A DNA stretch of 49,675 bases, taken from an uncultured Aeromonadaceae bacterium. GTDB taxonomy: Bacteria; Pseudomonadota; Gammaproteobacteria; Enterobacterales; Aeromonadaceae. Where the stretch lies: assembly GCA_945957385.1 (NCBI GenBank), contig CAMFKP010000026.1:1-49675 (forward strand). The letters run 5' to 3'. Numbering within the stretch: position 1 is the stretch's first letter; each line of letters starts with the position of its first letter. Under the pieces are notes generated by a model, which saw nothing but the letters and a program-made list of their open reading frames with translations, made no database searches and was not told the origin of the DNA. Positions 1 to 10,537 of the stretch are shown here, in pieces. Position numbers and translations under genes: made by a program.

Positions 1-1
1 C

Positions 2-217
2 ATGATGGTCGTACTGATGTCTGGCAGTGGTTTACTGTTTGTCAGCGGTGCCCTGTTGCTATTTTTGTTCCCAACCCTCGCGCAATGGCAATGCGACTGG
101 CAAAAAAGTGGGCCTTTGCTGCTGGGACTCATGTTCACCCTTCTGCTGGGGGAGCTGTTACTGTGGAAGCAAGGCGCTCTCACTCTCCCCAGGTTGAAAT
201 CAGAAGATCCGGCTTAA
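2..217 (+). CDS. C-terminal end of an integral membrane protein (partial)
   Basis: The window opens inside this reading frame, so only the last 71 residues are visible and the true start lies upstream. Two strongly hydrophobic segments (about residues 5-27 and 37-56) are joined by a short Gln/Trp-rich polar linker, and the tail is short and charged. This is the layout of the end of a polytopic inner-membrane protein, such as an oxidoreductase anchor subunit or a transporter, but no family motif is visible. A hairpin follows the stop codon. The family cannot be named. Confidence 0.45.
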   Translation: MMVVLMSGSGLLFVSGALLLFLFPTLAQWQCDWQKSGPLLLGLMFTLLLGELLLWKQGALTLPRLKSEDPA

Positions 218-235
218 CTCCGGGTGGTCTAGAGC

Positions 236-264
236 AAACCCAGCGGTTGACGGCCGCTGGGTTT
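236..264 (+). terminator. Hairpin terminator after the first membrane gene
   Basis: A perfect 11-bp stem (AAACCCAGCGG at 236-246, CCGCTGGGTTT at 254-264) with a 7-base loop lies 19 bases after the stop codon. It is followed by TTTGTGTGT rather than a clean T-run, so termination may be partial. Confidence 0.6.
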
Positions 265-399
265 GTGTGTGCCTGGGTCAATTGGCAACATGCTCTCGGC
301 GCGCATGACACTCCAGGTCAGCGCAAATCACAGCGCATCCAGACCATCTCCGCTAAAGTAAAAACACACCTGATGATGACGTGCTACCCCGGAGGACGC

Positions 400-1170
400 A
401 TGTGGAGAATCGGCATTCTGCTGTTGTGCCTGTCTTGTTTCCCTAGCCATGCCGACACCATCACGCTACGTGTTGCGGTCAGCGATGCCCCTCCCTATCG
501 CATCATCGAATCACCGCTGTTTCGTGGCTACTACATTGAGCTATTACAACTGGCCGCGAGAAACGCCGATTTGAGAGTCCAGTTTGTCTCAGTCCCACTC
601 AAACGCGCGTTCCAGATGCTGGAAAACGGCGAGGCCGATTTAATGTTGGGGCCGAACCGGACACCAGAACGGGAACAATTTCTCGTGTATCTGGAACAGG
701 CCCCCTTTCCCGCCGAAGACAAGGTATTCCTGATCAGCGATTCCGGTCAGATCATCCGTTCACTCGACGATCTGCATGGCAAGCGCCTTGATGTACTCGC
801 AGGCGCTGTCTATCACCCGGATATCGACAATGATCCCCAGATCCTGCGTCATGAGGTTAAAAACTATAGTCAAGCCTTGCAGCGCCTCATTCGTCAGCGC
901 AGTGATGTCGTCCTGATCCCCGAGGCGCAGGGGGACTGGCTAATGCATGAAATGGGGCTGCATCTGATCAAGTCGCCATTACGTTTAGCTGGCAAGCCCT
1001 CTTATGTTGTCTGGTCTCGGCGCACTTATGATGCCGCGCTGGCCAAACGGCTGATCCACGGCCTGCAGCAAGCGTTCAGCAGCCATGCCGGCGCGGCGAT
1101 TCAGCAGCGCTACTTTCCAACTAAGCCATCGCCGGCAGCGACTGTACCCGCCCAGACGAGCACGCCGTAA
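400..1170 (+). CDS. Periplasmic family-3 solute-binding protein
   Basis: A 256-residue protein beginning with a signal peptide (hydrophobic core at residues 4-14, probable cleavage after SHA near residue 18). The mature part resembles the bacterial extracellular solute-binding protein family 3: an opening LRVAVSDAPPY strand, a GYYIELLQLAA helix, and a later ENGEADLMLGPNRTPER segment typical of the ligand cleft. The start was chosen because GGAGG at 391-395 stands just upstream; the frame stays open further 5' but without a ribosome site. No ABC permease or ATPase is adjacent, so it may be an orphan binding or sensory protein. The ligand is probably an amino acid or similar small polar solute, by family only. 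Confidence 0.8.
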   Translation: MWRIGILLLCLSCFPSHADTITLRVAVSDAPPYRIIESPLFRGYYIELLQLAARNADLRVQFVSVPLKRAFQMLENGEADLMLGPNRTPEREQFLVYLEQAPFPAEDKVFLISDSGQIIRSLDDLHGKRLDVLAGAVYHPDIDNDPQILRHEVKNYSQALQRLIRQRSDVVLIPEAQGDWLMHEMGLHLIKSPLRLAGKPSYVVWSRRTYDAALAKRLIHGLQQAFSSHAGAAIQQRYFPTKPSPAATVPAQTSTP

Positions 1171-1190
1171 GAAGCTGACGCCGAATAAAG

Positions 1191-1227
1191 AACAGGCCCC
1201 GTTGTCAGTGACAGCGGGGCCTGTTTT
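1191..1227. terminator. Bidirectional terminator between the binding protein and lysS
   Basis: AACAGGCCCCG (1191-1201) pairs with CGGGGCCTGTT (1215-1225), followed by a short T-run. On the other strand it lies 21 bases past the lysS stop, so it can serve both convergent genes. Confidence 0.8.
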
Positions 1228-1247
1228 ATGCGCTCGGAGGATGAGGC

Positions 1248-2780
1248 TTATTTTTGCGGACGCAACGCCGGGAACAGGATCACATCACGGATGGTATGAC
1301 TGTTGGTGAACAGCATCACCAGACGGTCGATACCAATACCTTGACCCGCAGTCGGCGGCAGACCGTGCTCCAGCGCGGTCACGAAGTCGGCATCATAGAA
1401 CATCGCCTCGTCGTCACCGGCCTCCTTCTGCTGCACCTGAGCCTGGAAGCGTTCGGCCTGATCTTCGGCATCGTTGAGCTCGGAGAAGCCGTTAGCCAGT
1501 TCGCGACCACCGATGAAGAATTCGAAGCGGTCGGTGATCTCAGGGTTCTCGTCGTTACGACGGGCCAGCGGCGACACGGCAGCCGGATACTCGGTGATGA
1601 AGGTCGGCTGCATCAATTGTGCTTCGGCGGTCTCTTCGAAGATGGCGGTGATGATATGGCCCAACTCCCAGCTCTTCATCAGCTCGACGTGGTGACGCTT
1701 GGCCACGGCCTTGGCACCTTCGAGGGTGGTCAGCTCTTCAGCCTTCACATCGTTACCGTACTTGAGGATCGCCTCGACCATGGTCAGACGGGCGAACGGC
1801 TGACCGAAGTCAATTTCGAAACCCTCTTCCCCTTCCTTGGCGTAACGGATCTTGGTAGTACCGTGGATATCCAGCGCCAGCGTACGCAGCATTTCTTCGG
1901 TCAAGTCCATCAGATCACGGTAATCCGCGTAGGCCATATAGAATTCCAGCATGGTGAATTCTGGATTATGACGAACCGAAATACCCTCGTTACGGAAGTT
2001 ACGGTTGATTTCGTAGACGCGCTCGAAACCACCTACCACCAGACGCTTCAAATACAGCTCTGGGGCGATACGCAGGTACATGTCGATGTCCAGCGCATTG
2101 TGGTGAGTGATGAATGGACGAGCAGAGGCGCCCCCCGGGATCACCTGCATCATCGGGGTTTCCACTTCCATGAACTGCTTGGCGTTCAGGAAGTTACGGA
2201 TGCCATTGACCACCTTGTTACGGATTTGGAACGTCTTGCGCGACTCTTCGTTGGCAATCAAATCCAGGTAACGCTGACGGCAACGAGCTTCCTGGTCGGT
2301 CAACCCCTTGTGTTTTTCCGGCAGCGGGCGCAGCGCCTTGGTCAGCAGGCGGATGTCGGAGACATGCACCGACAGCTCACCGGCATTGGTACGGAACACA
2401 GTCCCTTCAACACCGACGATGTCACCGAGATCCCATTTCTTGAACTGTTCGTTATAGAAACCTTCCGGCAGATCATCGCGGGTCACGTAAACCTGGATCT
2501 TGCCGCCCATGTCCTGCAGGGTGGCAAACGATGCCTTACCCATGATACGGCGGGTCATGATACGGCCGGCAATCTTGACCTTGGCGCCCAGCGCTTCCAG
2601 CTCTTCGTTGCTCTTGTCACCGAAGGCAGCGTGAATGTCGCTGGAAATATGGTCACGACGGAAATCATTCGGGAAGGCATTGCCCTGCTCACGCAGCGCA
2701 GCGAGCTTGGAACGGCGTTGCGCCATCTCGTTGTTGAATTCCTGAACGTCCTGTTCTGGTGCTTGATTCTGTTCTGACAT
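1248..2780 (-). CDS. lysS: Lysyl-tRNA synthetase (class II)
   Basis: At 510 residues this matches the usual length of bacterial class II LysRS. It charges tRNA-Lys with lysine in the cytoplasm. An N-terminal OB-fold anticodon-binding domain (about residues 60-170, with [17 protein letters not shown]) is followed by the class II catalytic core. Motif 2 is visible ([20 protein letters not shown]), as is motif 3 near the C-terminus ([14 protein letters not shown]). It lies 18 bases downstream of prfB on the same strand, the classic prfB-lysS operon. A long open frame on the opposite strand is a codon-bias shadow. Confidence 0.98.
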   Translation of the reverse strand: MSEQNQAPEQDVQEFNNEMAQRRSKLAALREQGNAFPNDFRRDHISSDIHAAFGDKSNEELEALGAKVKIAGRIMTRRIMGKASFATLQDMGGKIQVYVTRDDLPEGFYNEQFKKWDLGDIVGVEGTVFRTNAGELSVHVSDIRLLTKALRPLPEKHKGLTDQEARCRQRYLDLIANEESRKTFQIRNKVVNGIRNFLNAKQFMEVETPMMQVIPGGASARPFITHHNALDIDMYLRIAPELYLKRLVVGGFERVYEINRNFRNEGISVRHNPEFTMLEFYMAYADYRDLMDLTEEMLRTLALDIHGTTKIRYAKEGEEGFEIDFGQPFARLTMVEAILKYGNDVKAEELTTLEGAKAVAKRHHVELMKSWELGHIITAIFEETAEAQLMQPTFITEYPAAVSPLARRNDENPEITDRFEFFIGGRELANGFSELNDAEDQAERFQAQVQQKEAGDDEAMFYDADFVTALEHGLPPTAGQGIGIDRLVMLFTNSHTIRDVILFPALRPQK

Positions 2781-2798
2781 GATGATTCCTGCTTTGAC

Positions 2799-3897
2799 TT
2801 ACAGCCCGGACTTCAGGCTGGCTTCAATAAACTTGTCCAGATCGCCGTCGAGCACCGCTTGGGTATTACGGGTTTCGACACCGGTACGCAAATCCTTGAT
2901 CCGCGCATCGTCGAGGACATAGGAACGAATTTGGCTGCCCCAGCCGATATCGGATTTGGTCTCTTCCAAAGCCTGCTTCTCAGCATTCTGCTTCATGATC
3001 TCCAGCTCGTAGAGCTTGGCGCGCAGCTGCTTCATCGCTTGGTCTTTGTTCTTGTGCTGGGAGCGGTCGTTCTGACACTGCACCACGGTATTGGTCGGCA
3101 CGTGGGTGATCCGCACGGCAGACTCAGTCCGGTTAACGTGCTGGCCGCCCGCACCAGAGGCACGGTAAACGTCGATGCGTAGATCGGCCGGGTTGATCTC
3201 GATCTCGATGTCGTCGTCAATTTCCGGATAGACGAAAGCGGAACAGAACGAAGTATGACGACGGCCACCGGAATCAAACGGTGATTTCCGCACCAGACGG
3301 TGCACCCCGATCTCGGTGCGCAACCAGCCAAACGCATATTCGCCGGTGAACTTGATGGTCGCAGACTTGATGCCGGCCACTTCACCTTCGGAGCATTCGA
3401 TCAACTCGGGCTTGAAACCGTGGGCTTCGCCCCAACGCAGATACATGCGCAATACCATGTTGGCCCAATCCTGAGCCTCGGTACCGCCGGACCCCGCCTG
3501 GATATCCATGTAGCAATCGGAGGCGTCGTGCTGACCAGAGAACATACGGCGGAACTCGAGTTCCGCGAGTTTTTTCTCCAATGCTTCGGCTTCGGCTTCG
3601 GCCTCGTGGAAAGTCTCTTCGTCTTCCCCTTCCACCGCTAGCGACACCAGCATTTCGACATCCTCAATTCCCTGAGTCAGGGTATCGATGGTGGCGACCA
3701 CCATCTCCAGTGAGGAGCGCTCTTTACCAAGGGCTTGTGCCCGTTCAGGCTCATTCCAGACATCCGGCTGCTCCAGCTCGGCGCTTACTTCTTCCAGACG
3801 CTCTTTCTTGGCGTCGTAGTCAAAGGTACCCCCTCAGGAGTTCCGTCCGGTCAGACAGCTCCTTGAGTTTGTTCAATACCGGGTTCACTTCAAACAT
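2799..3897 (-). CDS. prfB: Peptide chain release factor 2, made by programmed +1 frameshift
   Basis: RF2 ends translation at UGA and UAA codons. The reading frame is split: the first 25 codons (3897-3823, starting [11 protein letters not shown]) run into an in-frame TGA at 3822-3820, and a +1 shift enters the long frame ending at 2799. The joined protein has 365 residues, the same as E. coli RF2. The stop-codon-recognition motif SPF (in [10 protein letters not shown]) and the hydrolysis motif GGQ (in [10 protein letters not shown]) are both present. The frameshift is the known autoregulation: low RF2 favours shifting and so more RF2. It is co-transcribed with lysS downstream. Confidence 0.97.
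3819..3835 (-). promoter_or_regulatory. prfB programmed +1 frameshift site
   Basis: On the minus strand the sequence reads AGGGGG, three bases, CTT, TGA, C. The internal Shine-Dalgarno-like AGGGGG, the slippery CTT codon and the in-frame TGA followed by C match the known RF2 autoregulatory site. The shift moves decoding from CTT TGA to CTT (T) GAC. Confidence 0.95.
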
Positions 3898-4278
3898 GAA
3901 GGACTCTCTCATCTAAGTGCGGGCCGAAAGACTCGGCCAGAGGAACGAGGCGATCTCGATTCAAGACCGCGCATAAAGGCGCGATATTTTACCCGAACGG
4001 GCAGCGAATAGACAGTTAAGACGGGGAGTAATTTGGTAGCAACTGCGCCTTGTGGTGCCTCATTCTATGCCAGCCAAGCTCGCTGTCGCCACAACGAGAT
4101 AACAGCACAAGACGCTACCACTGCGCCACAAAAAGAAACAAGATAGCAAAAAGAGCTGATCGCTTGGCAAAAAACTCGAGCAAGAACTCAAAACATGGCA
4201 TTGCCTTATGATTAGTATGTGCTTTGAGTGTAATCTCAATCTATTATGCTCATTCTGCACCAGATGCGGACGCCCGTT

Positions 4279-4310
4279 ATCAAGTCAGACGACCAGCTGG
4301 TCGCCTTGAT
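4279..4310. promoter_or_regulatory. Nested inverted repeat upstream of the chemoreceptor gene
   Basis: The 481-base gap between prfB and the chemoreceptor (3898-4378) holds no convincing gene. Inside it, a perfect 14-bp palindrome CGACCAGCTGGTCG (4290-4303) sits within outer arms ATCAAG (4279-4284) and CTTGAT (4305-4310). No T-run follows, so it is more likely an operator or a 5'-leader hairpin than a terminator. It lies about 70 bases before the ATG. Confidence 0.4.
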
Positions 4311-4378
4311 ATATGTGTAACCACATTCAACCCGACCGCCCCCGCCAGGGACAGACCTCTGCCTCAAGGAATCAATTG

Positions 4379-6244
4379 ATGAAAATCCGTACGCTCAAAC
4401 AGAAAATACTGGTTTCAGTCAGCCTGGCACTCGCCTGTGCCGTCTTATTGCTATCCGGTTTTGCTTATTACAATACTCGCCAGCAACTGCTGAGCGATGG
4501 CTTCCAGCAACTGCAGAGTCTGGCACATGAGGGCAGCCAGAACATCGGTGGCTGGCTGGAGATAAAACGTCAGGCCGTCCGGGCGTTAACGACACAAAGC
4601 CAGATAGAATCGGCGCGTGAACTGGCGCTGACCAAACAGGCCAATGGTTTCCTGACCGCTTATCTGGGCGATGAACAGGGTGTCATGCGTGATGAAAACC
4701 CGAAGTCTGATTACAGTGACTACGACCCCCGCACTCGCCCTTGGTATCAACAGGCCAAACAACAGGGCGATATGATTACCACGGCGCCTTACATTGACGT
4801 GACGACCAAAGAAATGGTGATCACGCTGGCCAAGCCGGTGGCTAATGGCGTCGTCGGCGCCGACCTGACCATCACCACAGTGCTCAATACGGTCAATGAT
4901 CTCAAGTTGCCTGCCAGCGGCTTTGCGATCCTCACGGATCGGCAAGGGCAAATCATTGCTTACAGCGACAAGGAGAAGGTACTCCAGCCGCTCACCTCTC
5001 TCGATAGCAACCTGACACCGAGCTTTGTGAATCAGCTAAAGCAAAGCAACGGCTTGACGCCAATCACCTGGCAGGGCGCCTCCAAGCTGATCTGGGCCTG
5101 CGACGTCCCCCACAGCGACTGGCAGCTGTTATTTGTGCTTGACGCAGACACGCTGTTTGCCCCGCTCAAGAGCGATCTGTGGCAACAGGTGGTAATTGCC
5201 GTTCTGGTGTTATTCGGCAGTCTGTTCGCGATTGGCAGTTTGGTCAGTTTGCTGTTCCGCCCGTTAGGGATTGTCTCCAGCGCGCTGGCACGCATCGCCA
5301 GCGGTAACGGGGATCTCACTCAACGCATCCGCATCAGCAATCAAGATGAGATCGGTGAGTTAGCGGCCAATTTCAACCAGTTTGTCGACAGTCAACATGA
5401 GTTGATCAGCCGCATCCGCAAAGAGGCGGAACAGCTGGGTATTTCCGCCCAACATGGCTTGCAACGCAGTGCCGAAACGGTCGTGGAGCTGGGCCGCCAA
5501 CAGCAGGAGATCGCCATGGTTGCCACGGCGGTCACCGAGATGGCCTCAGCTACCCAGGAAATTGCCCATAACGCAGAGAACACGGCGACCGCTGCCCAGC
5601 AATCCACCAGCAGCAGTGCAGAAGGGCGCAACCTGGTGAACAAGACACGTGGCTCCATCACTAGCCTGGCCAACGAGGTCGGTGAAACCACTGAGGTCAT
5701 TGCCGAGCTGAGTCGTCATGCCAACGACATCTCCAGTGTGCTGGCCACCATTCAAGGTATTGCCGAACAGACTAATTTGTTGGCATTGAACGCCGCGATT
5801 GAAGCCGCTCGTGCAGGTGAACAGGGACGCGGCTTCGCTGTCGTTGCCGACGAGGTCCGGGTGCTGTCCAAGCGCACTGCTACGTCCACCACAGAGATCC
5901 AGAACACCATTGAGACACTGCAAAAAACCACGCAACAGGCCGTTACCCTGATGGAGAAGAGTCGCATGCTGGCTGAGCACAGTGTCAGTGATGCCGAAGC
6001 GGCTTCCGCGGCACTGGACGAAATCACCCGGGCGATTGCGTTGATTTCTGACATGTCGACCCAGATTGCTACCGCAGCCGAAGAGCAAACCAAGGTTACC
6101 GAAGAGATCACGGCCAATGTCACCGCCATCAAGGAGGTGGGAGACGAACTGGCCGAAGGTGCCAGACAGGAACAGGTCGAGTCGGATAAATTGCAGCAAC
6201 AAGCCAGCCACTTAAACCAGATGGTGGCGCGCTTCGACTTATAA
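4379..6244 (+). CDS. Methyl-accepting chemotaxis protein with periplasmic Cache-type sensor
   Basis: A 621-residue chemoreceptor. Residues about 9-30 form the first membrane span. A periplasmic region of about 220 residues follows, containing the double-Cache-type pattern [12 protein letters not shown] and a distal [15 protein letters not shown] stretch. A second span (about residues 255-285) leads to a HAMP segment ([17 protein letters not shown]) and a long methyl-accepting signalling domain with the conserved hairpin tip [20 protein letters not shown]. It should signal ligand binding to CheA/CheW. There is no C-terminal NWETF-like tether. The start is set by AAGGA at 4366-4370. The ligand is unknown; Cache receptors often bind amino or organic acids. 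Confidence 0.93.
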   Translation: MKIRTLKQKILVSVSLALACAVLLLSGFAYYNTRQQLLSDGFQQLQSLAHEGSQNIGGWLEIKRQAVRALTTQSQIESARELALTKQANGFLTAYLGDEQGVMRDENPKSDYSDYDPRTRPWYQQAKQQGDMITTAPYIDVTTKEMVITLAKPVANGVVGADLTITTVLNTVNDLKLPASGFAILTDRQGQIIAYSDKEKVLQPLTSLDSNLTPSFVNQLKQSNGLTPITWQGASKLIWACDVPHSDWQLLFVLDADTLFAPLKSDLWQQVVIAVLVLFGSLFAIGSLVSLLFRPLGIVSSALARIASGNGDLTQRIRISNQDEIGELAANFNQFVDSQHELISRIRKEAEQLGISAQHGLQRSAETVVELGRQQQEIAMVATAVTEMASATQEIAHNAENTATAAQQSTSSSAEGRNLVNKTRGSITSLANEVGETTEVIAELSRHANDISSVLATIQGIAEQTNLLALNAAIEAARAGEQGRGFAVVADEVRVLSKRTATSTTEIQNTIETLQKTTQQAVTLMEKSRMLAEHSVSDAEAASAALDEITRAIALISDMSTQIATAAEEQTKVTEEITANVTAIKEVGDELAEGARQEQVESDKLQQQASHLNQMVARFDL

Positions 6245-6266
6245 ACACGCCAGACCCCAAGCAACT

Positions 6267-6290
6267 GACGCGCCCATCACTGGGCGCGTC
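6267..6290. terminator. Hairpin between convergent chemoreceptor and recJ genes
   Basis: GACGCGCCCA (6267-6276) pairs perfectly with TGGGCGCGTC (6281-6290) around a 4-base loop. It overlaps the recJ stop codon by two bases. No T-run is present on either side, so strength is uncertain. Confidence 0.55.
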
Positions 6291-8016
6291 ATAGCGCGTT
6301 CAGAATACTCACCAACAGCTGTAGTTGGCTCTGGCCCCGCCATTCATTGATGTCCAGCCGATACCCCAACTCCACCGATTGCACACTGGCATCCGGCCAG
6401 CGGGCCAGATCCACATTAAAGGCAATGGCATCTAGCTCTGGGCCCCCCGCCTCGGGCCGCACTACCATCTTCAGGTGTTTACCACCGACGAGGCGCTGCG
6501 ATAACAAGCGGAAGCGACCATCAAATCCAGGTTCCGGGAAGGCCTGTCCCCATGGCCCCGCCTGGCGCAGTTGCATCGCCCACGCCAACGAAAACTCTTC
6601 GAGGGCCAGTTCACCATCGGATAACCAATGGCCGGTCAGCTGTTCCGGTGTCAACCAATCAGCAACCAATCCCACCAGCGCCGCCTCAAACTGTGGCAAA
6701 TGGGCCCGGGGTAACGTCAGGCCTGCCGCCATGGCGTGCCCACCAAATCGTGAAATTAAGCCAGGATGCAGAGAGTCAATTCGCTCCAGAGCATCACGCA
6801 GGTGCAAGCCGGGAATGGAACGGCCAGATCCCTTTACCTCTTGCTCATCGGCATCGGCAAACGCAAACACCGGGCGGAAAAAACGCTCCTTGATGCGCGA
6901 CGCCACCAGCCCAACTACGCCCTGATGCCAATCATCTTGATACAACACCAGTGCCGGGGGTAACTCACCCTGTTGGCGCAGACGTGTATCCAGCGCCACC
7001 AGCGCCTCATTCTGCATCCCCTGCTCAATCTCCTTGCGCTCCTGATTGAGATTATCCATCTGGCTGGCCAATTGACGCGCCAGTGTCAAATCCGGACAGA
7101 GCAGGCTGGCCACCCCCAACGACATATCATCCAGGCGACCAACGGCATTGAGACGCGGACCGAGAAAAAAGCCCAGATCGCTGGCCGTTAGTTGGGATAA
7201 CTCCCGTTTGGCCACCTCACACAGGGCGCGAATCCCCGGTCGGCACTTGCCCGCCCGGATCCGCTGCAGCCCCTGGTGCACCAGGATCCGGTTGTTGGCA
7301 TCCAGAGCAACCACATCGGCGACCGTGCCCAGCGCAACCAGGTCGAGATAATCCGCCACATTAGGCACCGCAAGCCCCTGTTGTTGAAACCAGCCATCCT
7401 GCTGCAAGCGAGCACGCAACGCCGCCATCAGATAAAAAGCCACGCCGACACCCGCCAGATTGCCAGAGCCAAATCCGCACCCAGGCTGATTGGGGTTGAT
7501 GATCGCGTCTGCCGCCGGCAGCTCGGCCCCCGGTAGGTGGTGATCCGTCACCAGCACTCGCATCCCGGCCTGCTGCGCCGCAGCAACACCGCTAATACTC
7601 GAGATCCCGTTATCGACGGTAATGAGCAACTCTGTTCCGCGTTGCGCGGCTAAATCGGCAATTTCTGGCGATAAACCATAACCATATTCGAAGCGGTTCG
7701 GCACCAGGTAATCAACCTGGCGTGCGCCCATCGCTCTTAATGCCAGCACCATCAAGGCCGAACTGGTAGCACCATCGGCATCAAAATCGCCGACGATCAA
7801 AATCCGTTGCTGCTGCTGCAGCGCATTCACCAACAGCGCCAACGCATCGGACAAGCCTTTGAAGCCATCGGGCGCCAGCAATCCCTGAGCACTACGAGAT
7901 AACTCCTGCGGAGCCGCCACACCACGACAGGCATAGATCTGCCGCAGGCGGGCAGGCTCTATCGTGGCCAGGTGAGCATCTTCAACATGAGGTCGGCGAA
8001 CAATCTTTAACGGCAT
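6289..8016 (-). CDS. recJ: Single-stranded-DNA-specific exonuclease RecJ
   Basis: This 5'-3' single-strand exonuclease serves recombination and mismatch repair. The protein has 575 residues, close to E. coli RecJ. DHH-family metal motifs are visible in order: DFDADGATSSAL, LITVDNGISS and VTDHHLPG, then a DHHA1-type segment with SGRSIPGLHLRDAL and FGGHAMAAGLTL. The start at 8016 was chosen because GGGAG lies seven bases upstream and the protein then opens MPLKIVRRP; the frame extends further upstream without support. Confidence 0.96.
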   Translation of the reverse strand: MPLKIVRRPHVEDAHLATIEPARLRQIYACRGVAAPQELSRSAQGLLAPDGFKGLSDALALLVNALQQQQRILIVGDFDADGATSSALMVLALRAMGARQVDYLVPNRFEYGYGLSPEIADLAAQRGTELLITVDNGISSISGVAAAQQAGMRVLVTDHHLPGAELPAADAIINPNQPGCGFGSGNLAGVGVAFYLMAALRARLQQDGWFQQQGLAVPNVADYLDLVALGTVADVVALDANNRILVHQGLQRIRAGKCRPGIRALCEVAKRELSQLTASDLGFFLGPRLNAVGRLDDMSLGVASLLCPDLTLARQLASQMDNLNQERKEIEQGMQNEALVALDTRLRQQGELPPALVLYQDDWHQGVVGLVASRIKERFFRPVFAFADADEQEVKGSGRSIPGLHLRDALERIDSLHPGLISRFGGHAMAAGLTLPRAHLPQFEAALVGLVADWLTPEQLTGHWLSDGELALEEFSLAWAMQLRQAGPWGQAFPEPGFDGRFRLLSQRLVGGKHLKMVVRPEAGGPELDAIAFNVDLARWPDASVQSVELGYRLDINEWRGQSQLQLLVSILNAL

Positions 8017-8177
8017 GGGGTGTCTCCCGACAGTGATGGCGGGCCAGACGTTATCCGGAAAGACCCGCGCTTGGCAACCTGTAGCCGACAATCCGCCCCG
8101 GATCTCTGGAACCGCGGTGCCACTTGAGCTAGCGCCGGCAACTGGATAGGCTGGCACAGCCGGTCAAGGAGAATCAA

Positions 8178-8981
8178 ATGTATCCAACTCATCATCGACA
8201 GATCACGCGTACAGCACTGATATACTGGCAACGCGAATCCGGGGTCGCGCTTCCCGACGGGCTGTGCCATGCCATAGTGCGGGGCAGCGGGATTGAGGAC
8301 GCCCCCTCCTGGCAACGGCTGTACCACTGGCACTTTTATCGCAGTAACCCACAGATTCCTGACTGGCCACTCTTGCGACTGACCTCCGAATACCGCGTCC
8401 GGGCATTGCAGCAGCACCTGTCTCGCACTCAGCCACACGTCGAACGCGGTGAATGGATAGGACGCTTGCTACATCATCTACAAGACATGAGCACACCGGC
8501 CCATGTCGTTCCGATTTACCATGATCCGCTCTTCGCTGATGGCTACGAAAAACGGCTGCCTCATCTCCTGCCCCCGGATTGGGCTAGTCCACAACCCGAG
8601 GTAAACCTCGATGCAACAGCCGTCATCGCCGAAACAGGGGCGCTGGGGCTATATCACTATGCGGCCCAGCAGACGTTAGCGTGGCTGGACAGTCACGATT
8701 CCACTCTGGCGGCAACGCTGGATGATCAACCTTATGCGCTGACCTCGACGCAGTTTTGGCAACCACCGTCGATACATGACTCCATTTTTCGCTGTGGATT
8801 TGGCCGCCGCGGGCCGCTATACCACGCATTTGGCCTGCCGATGATCCCGCTGGCCGGCAAGCTTCTACGGGTCCCCGACGCTGAGTACCGGCGGTTTTTT
8901 CGAACCTTGTTCCGTAAGTCCCTCAGCGACAGTCTGACACTGCTGCGCTGGAGCCTTAACGCCCTTCGCGAAGCGGACTAG
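8178..8981 (+). CDS. Zinc-dependent phospholipase C / S1-P1-like protein (putative)
   Basis: A 267-residue protein with no clear signal peptide. His/Asp-rich helices recall the zinc-dependent phospholipase C / S1-P1 nuclease fold: HHRQITRTAL at the N-terminus, YHWHFY, and especially LLHHLQDMSTPAHVVP, where HxxxD and AH could bind zinc. A later GLYHYAAQQTLAW helix fits the same all-helical layout. The start has AAGGAG at 8165-8170, six bases before the ATG. It is divergent from recJ. The family assignment rests on motif spacing only, and the substrate is unknown. It may act in the cytoplasm, which would be unusual for the family. Confidence 0.55.
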   Translation: MYPTHHRQITRTALIYWQRESGVALPDGLCHAIVRGSGIEDAPSWQRLYHWHFYRSNPQIPDWPLLRLTSEYRVRALQQHLSRTQPHVERGEWIGRLLHHLQDMSTPAHVVPIYHDPLFADGYEKRLPHLLPPDWASPQPEVNLDATAVIAETGALGLYHYAAQQTLAWLDSHDSTLAATLDDQPYALTSTQFWQPPSIHDSIFRCGFGRRGPLYHAFGLPMIPLAGKLLRVPDAEYRRFFRTLFRKSLSDSLTLLRWSLNALREAD

Positions 8982-9093
8982 CCAATTCAGCCTTCTGAGA
9001 CAAACACTGCCAGCTCTGGTTGGCACTATCCACAGCCTCAAACCTCGGCTAGAATGTGCGGCGCATCACATTTTATCGAGTTTTCGCGATTCC

Positions 9094-10473
9094 ATGCCCA
9101 ACTCCCGTTCGTCACTGGCCGTTCATCTGTTTCAGCCCATCGCCTTGATGCCGGTTGCATCACTGCTATGTTGGCTGGGCGATGGCCATAGCCTATGGCA
9201 AACCCTGTGCTGGCAGTGCGGTATCGCCCTGTTTTCGATATTACCCATGCTACTCGCCATGCAATTGGCGAGAGGTTTGCAGCAGGAATCCTTCCCATTG
9301 CAGGCGTTAAATGCTGCCCTCGGCTACCTGTTGCTGGCCACCTCATTGCAGCACCTGGCGCCGGAGCTCAATCACAGCGACATGATTGCCGCACTGCTGG
9401 CAGGCACCATTTCGGCTCGGATCTATCCACGACTTGCCCGTTTACGTCTGCCGCCTCAGCTGCACTCATTCAAAGGTCCGGCCATCATACTGATGCTCAA
9501 CGGCCTGGCTTGCCTGCTGGCCATGCTGCCGTTGATCCCCCTGTTACTCTGGCTGGAGCCCGAGTTATTACGCCTGGGACATGGCTGGCTCAGCAGTCCC
9601 GATCGGGGATTTGCCCTCGGTTTCATTTATCAGTTACTCACCCCGCTGGGCCTGAACGACCTGTTTCATGATCTGCTGGCCAATCACGCCGCACTCAGCC
9701 AGCCGCAATTGAGTTTCCTCGCCGCACACTATGCCATTCAGCTGTTCGGATTACCGGCGATGGCGCTGGCCATCCTCAAACGTCCTCCCCAACCGCTGAA
9801 GCAAGCCGGCCTGGTCGCCGCCATTCTGATCACTCTCACGTCACTGCTCAGCGGCGTCACCAGCCCTTTGCTGCTGGTACTGCTTCTGGTATCACCGTCG
9901 CTGTTTTTCATCCATGCGCTGCTAGCCGGCCTAGTGATGGCATTTTGCTTACAGATAAAACTGCACTTCATCCTGCCAGCCCTGCCCAGTAATTTGATGC
10001 CGCTGGCACTCGATACACTGCCGTTTGGCAATGCACAATTCCTCTGGCTCGTCATGTTGACGTTTGCCACCTATTACATCAGCTGCCGCTTGTTGTTAAA
10101 CCTGTGGCCCGGGGCCATCCGTTTTTGGAACGTGTGCGCCACGACCAAGCCACAGCAGCAAGCGGTGGAAAGTGATTTAAGTGTGTTGGCTATCGGCTAT
10201 CTCAAGGCGCTGGGCGGACTCGGTAATCTGATCAGCATGAGTGCCAGCCTGACGTACCTGACGATTGAAGTCGACAACCCGCTGCAATTAAACAACGCCG
10301 CGTTGCAGCGATTAGGCGTCATCACGCGTTTCGAACTCGATGAACGCAAACTGCAACTGCTGGTCGGCCCCATTGCCGAACCGCTTGCCGAAAAAATCCA
10401 GATGCTGGCCGCCCGTCAGTCACTGGATCTGCAACCACGAGCCTTTGTCATCGAGCCCTTCTCGTTGCGCTGA
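9094..10473 (+). CDS. PTS EIICB-like membrane protein with a degenerate EIIB domain
   Basis: A 459-residue polytopic protein. About ten hydrophobic segments span residues 8-350, with stretches resembling glucose-family EIIC (residues around 130-185: HSFKGPAI, then [14 protein letters not shown] where active proteins have PTGLHH). A C-terminal domain of about 80 residues matches an EIIB fold ([21 protein letters not shown], then [14 protein letters not shown]). At the position of the phosphorylated cysteine in the usual CxTRLR motif, serine appears (SASLTYL). It is therefore unlikely to relay phosphate and may be a sensor, a scaffold or a non-PTS transporter. No EIIA or sugar enzyme gene is adjacent. 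The start has only a weak ribosome site. Confidence 0.6.
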   Translation: MPNSRSSLAVHLFQPIALMPVASLLCWLGDGHSLWQTLCWQCGIALFSILPMLLAMQLARGLQQESFPLQALNAALGYLLLATSLQHLAPELNHSDMIAALLAGTISARIYPRLARLRLPPQLHSFKGPAIILMLNGLACLLAMLPLIPLLLWLEPELLRLGHGWLSSPDRGFALGFIYQLLTPLGLNDLFHDLLANHAALSQPQLSFLAAHYAIQLFGLPAMALAILKRPPQPLKQAGLVAAILITLTSLLSGVTSPLLLVLLLVSPSLFFIHALLAGLVMAFCLQIKLHFILPALPSNLMPLALDTLPFGNAQFLWLVMLTFATYYISCRLLLNLWPGAIRFWNVCATTKPQQQAVESDLSVLAIGYLKALGGLGNLISMSASLTYLTIEVDNPLQLNNAALQRLGVITRFELDERKLQLLVGPIAEPLAEKIQMLAARQSLDLQPRAFVIEPFSLR

Positions 10474-10537
10474 CCGCTTCGCCCCCTCGGCTGTGCTACA
10501 ATGCCGCCGATGCCACAAGAGACGAGATTTCTGTACC

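Noticed and set aside
1254..2777. A 507-codon open frame opposite lysS
   Set aside because: It mirrors the codon pattern of lysS, has no family motif, and lysS is unmistakable on the other strand.
3032..3385. Alternate frames within prfB
   Set aside because: They lie wholly inside the RF2 coding sequence; only the 25-codon leader plus the +1 frame makes a full RF2.
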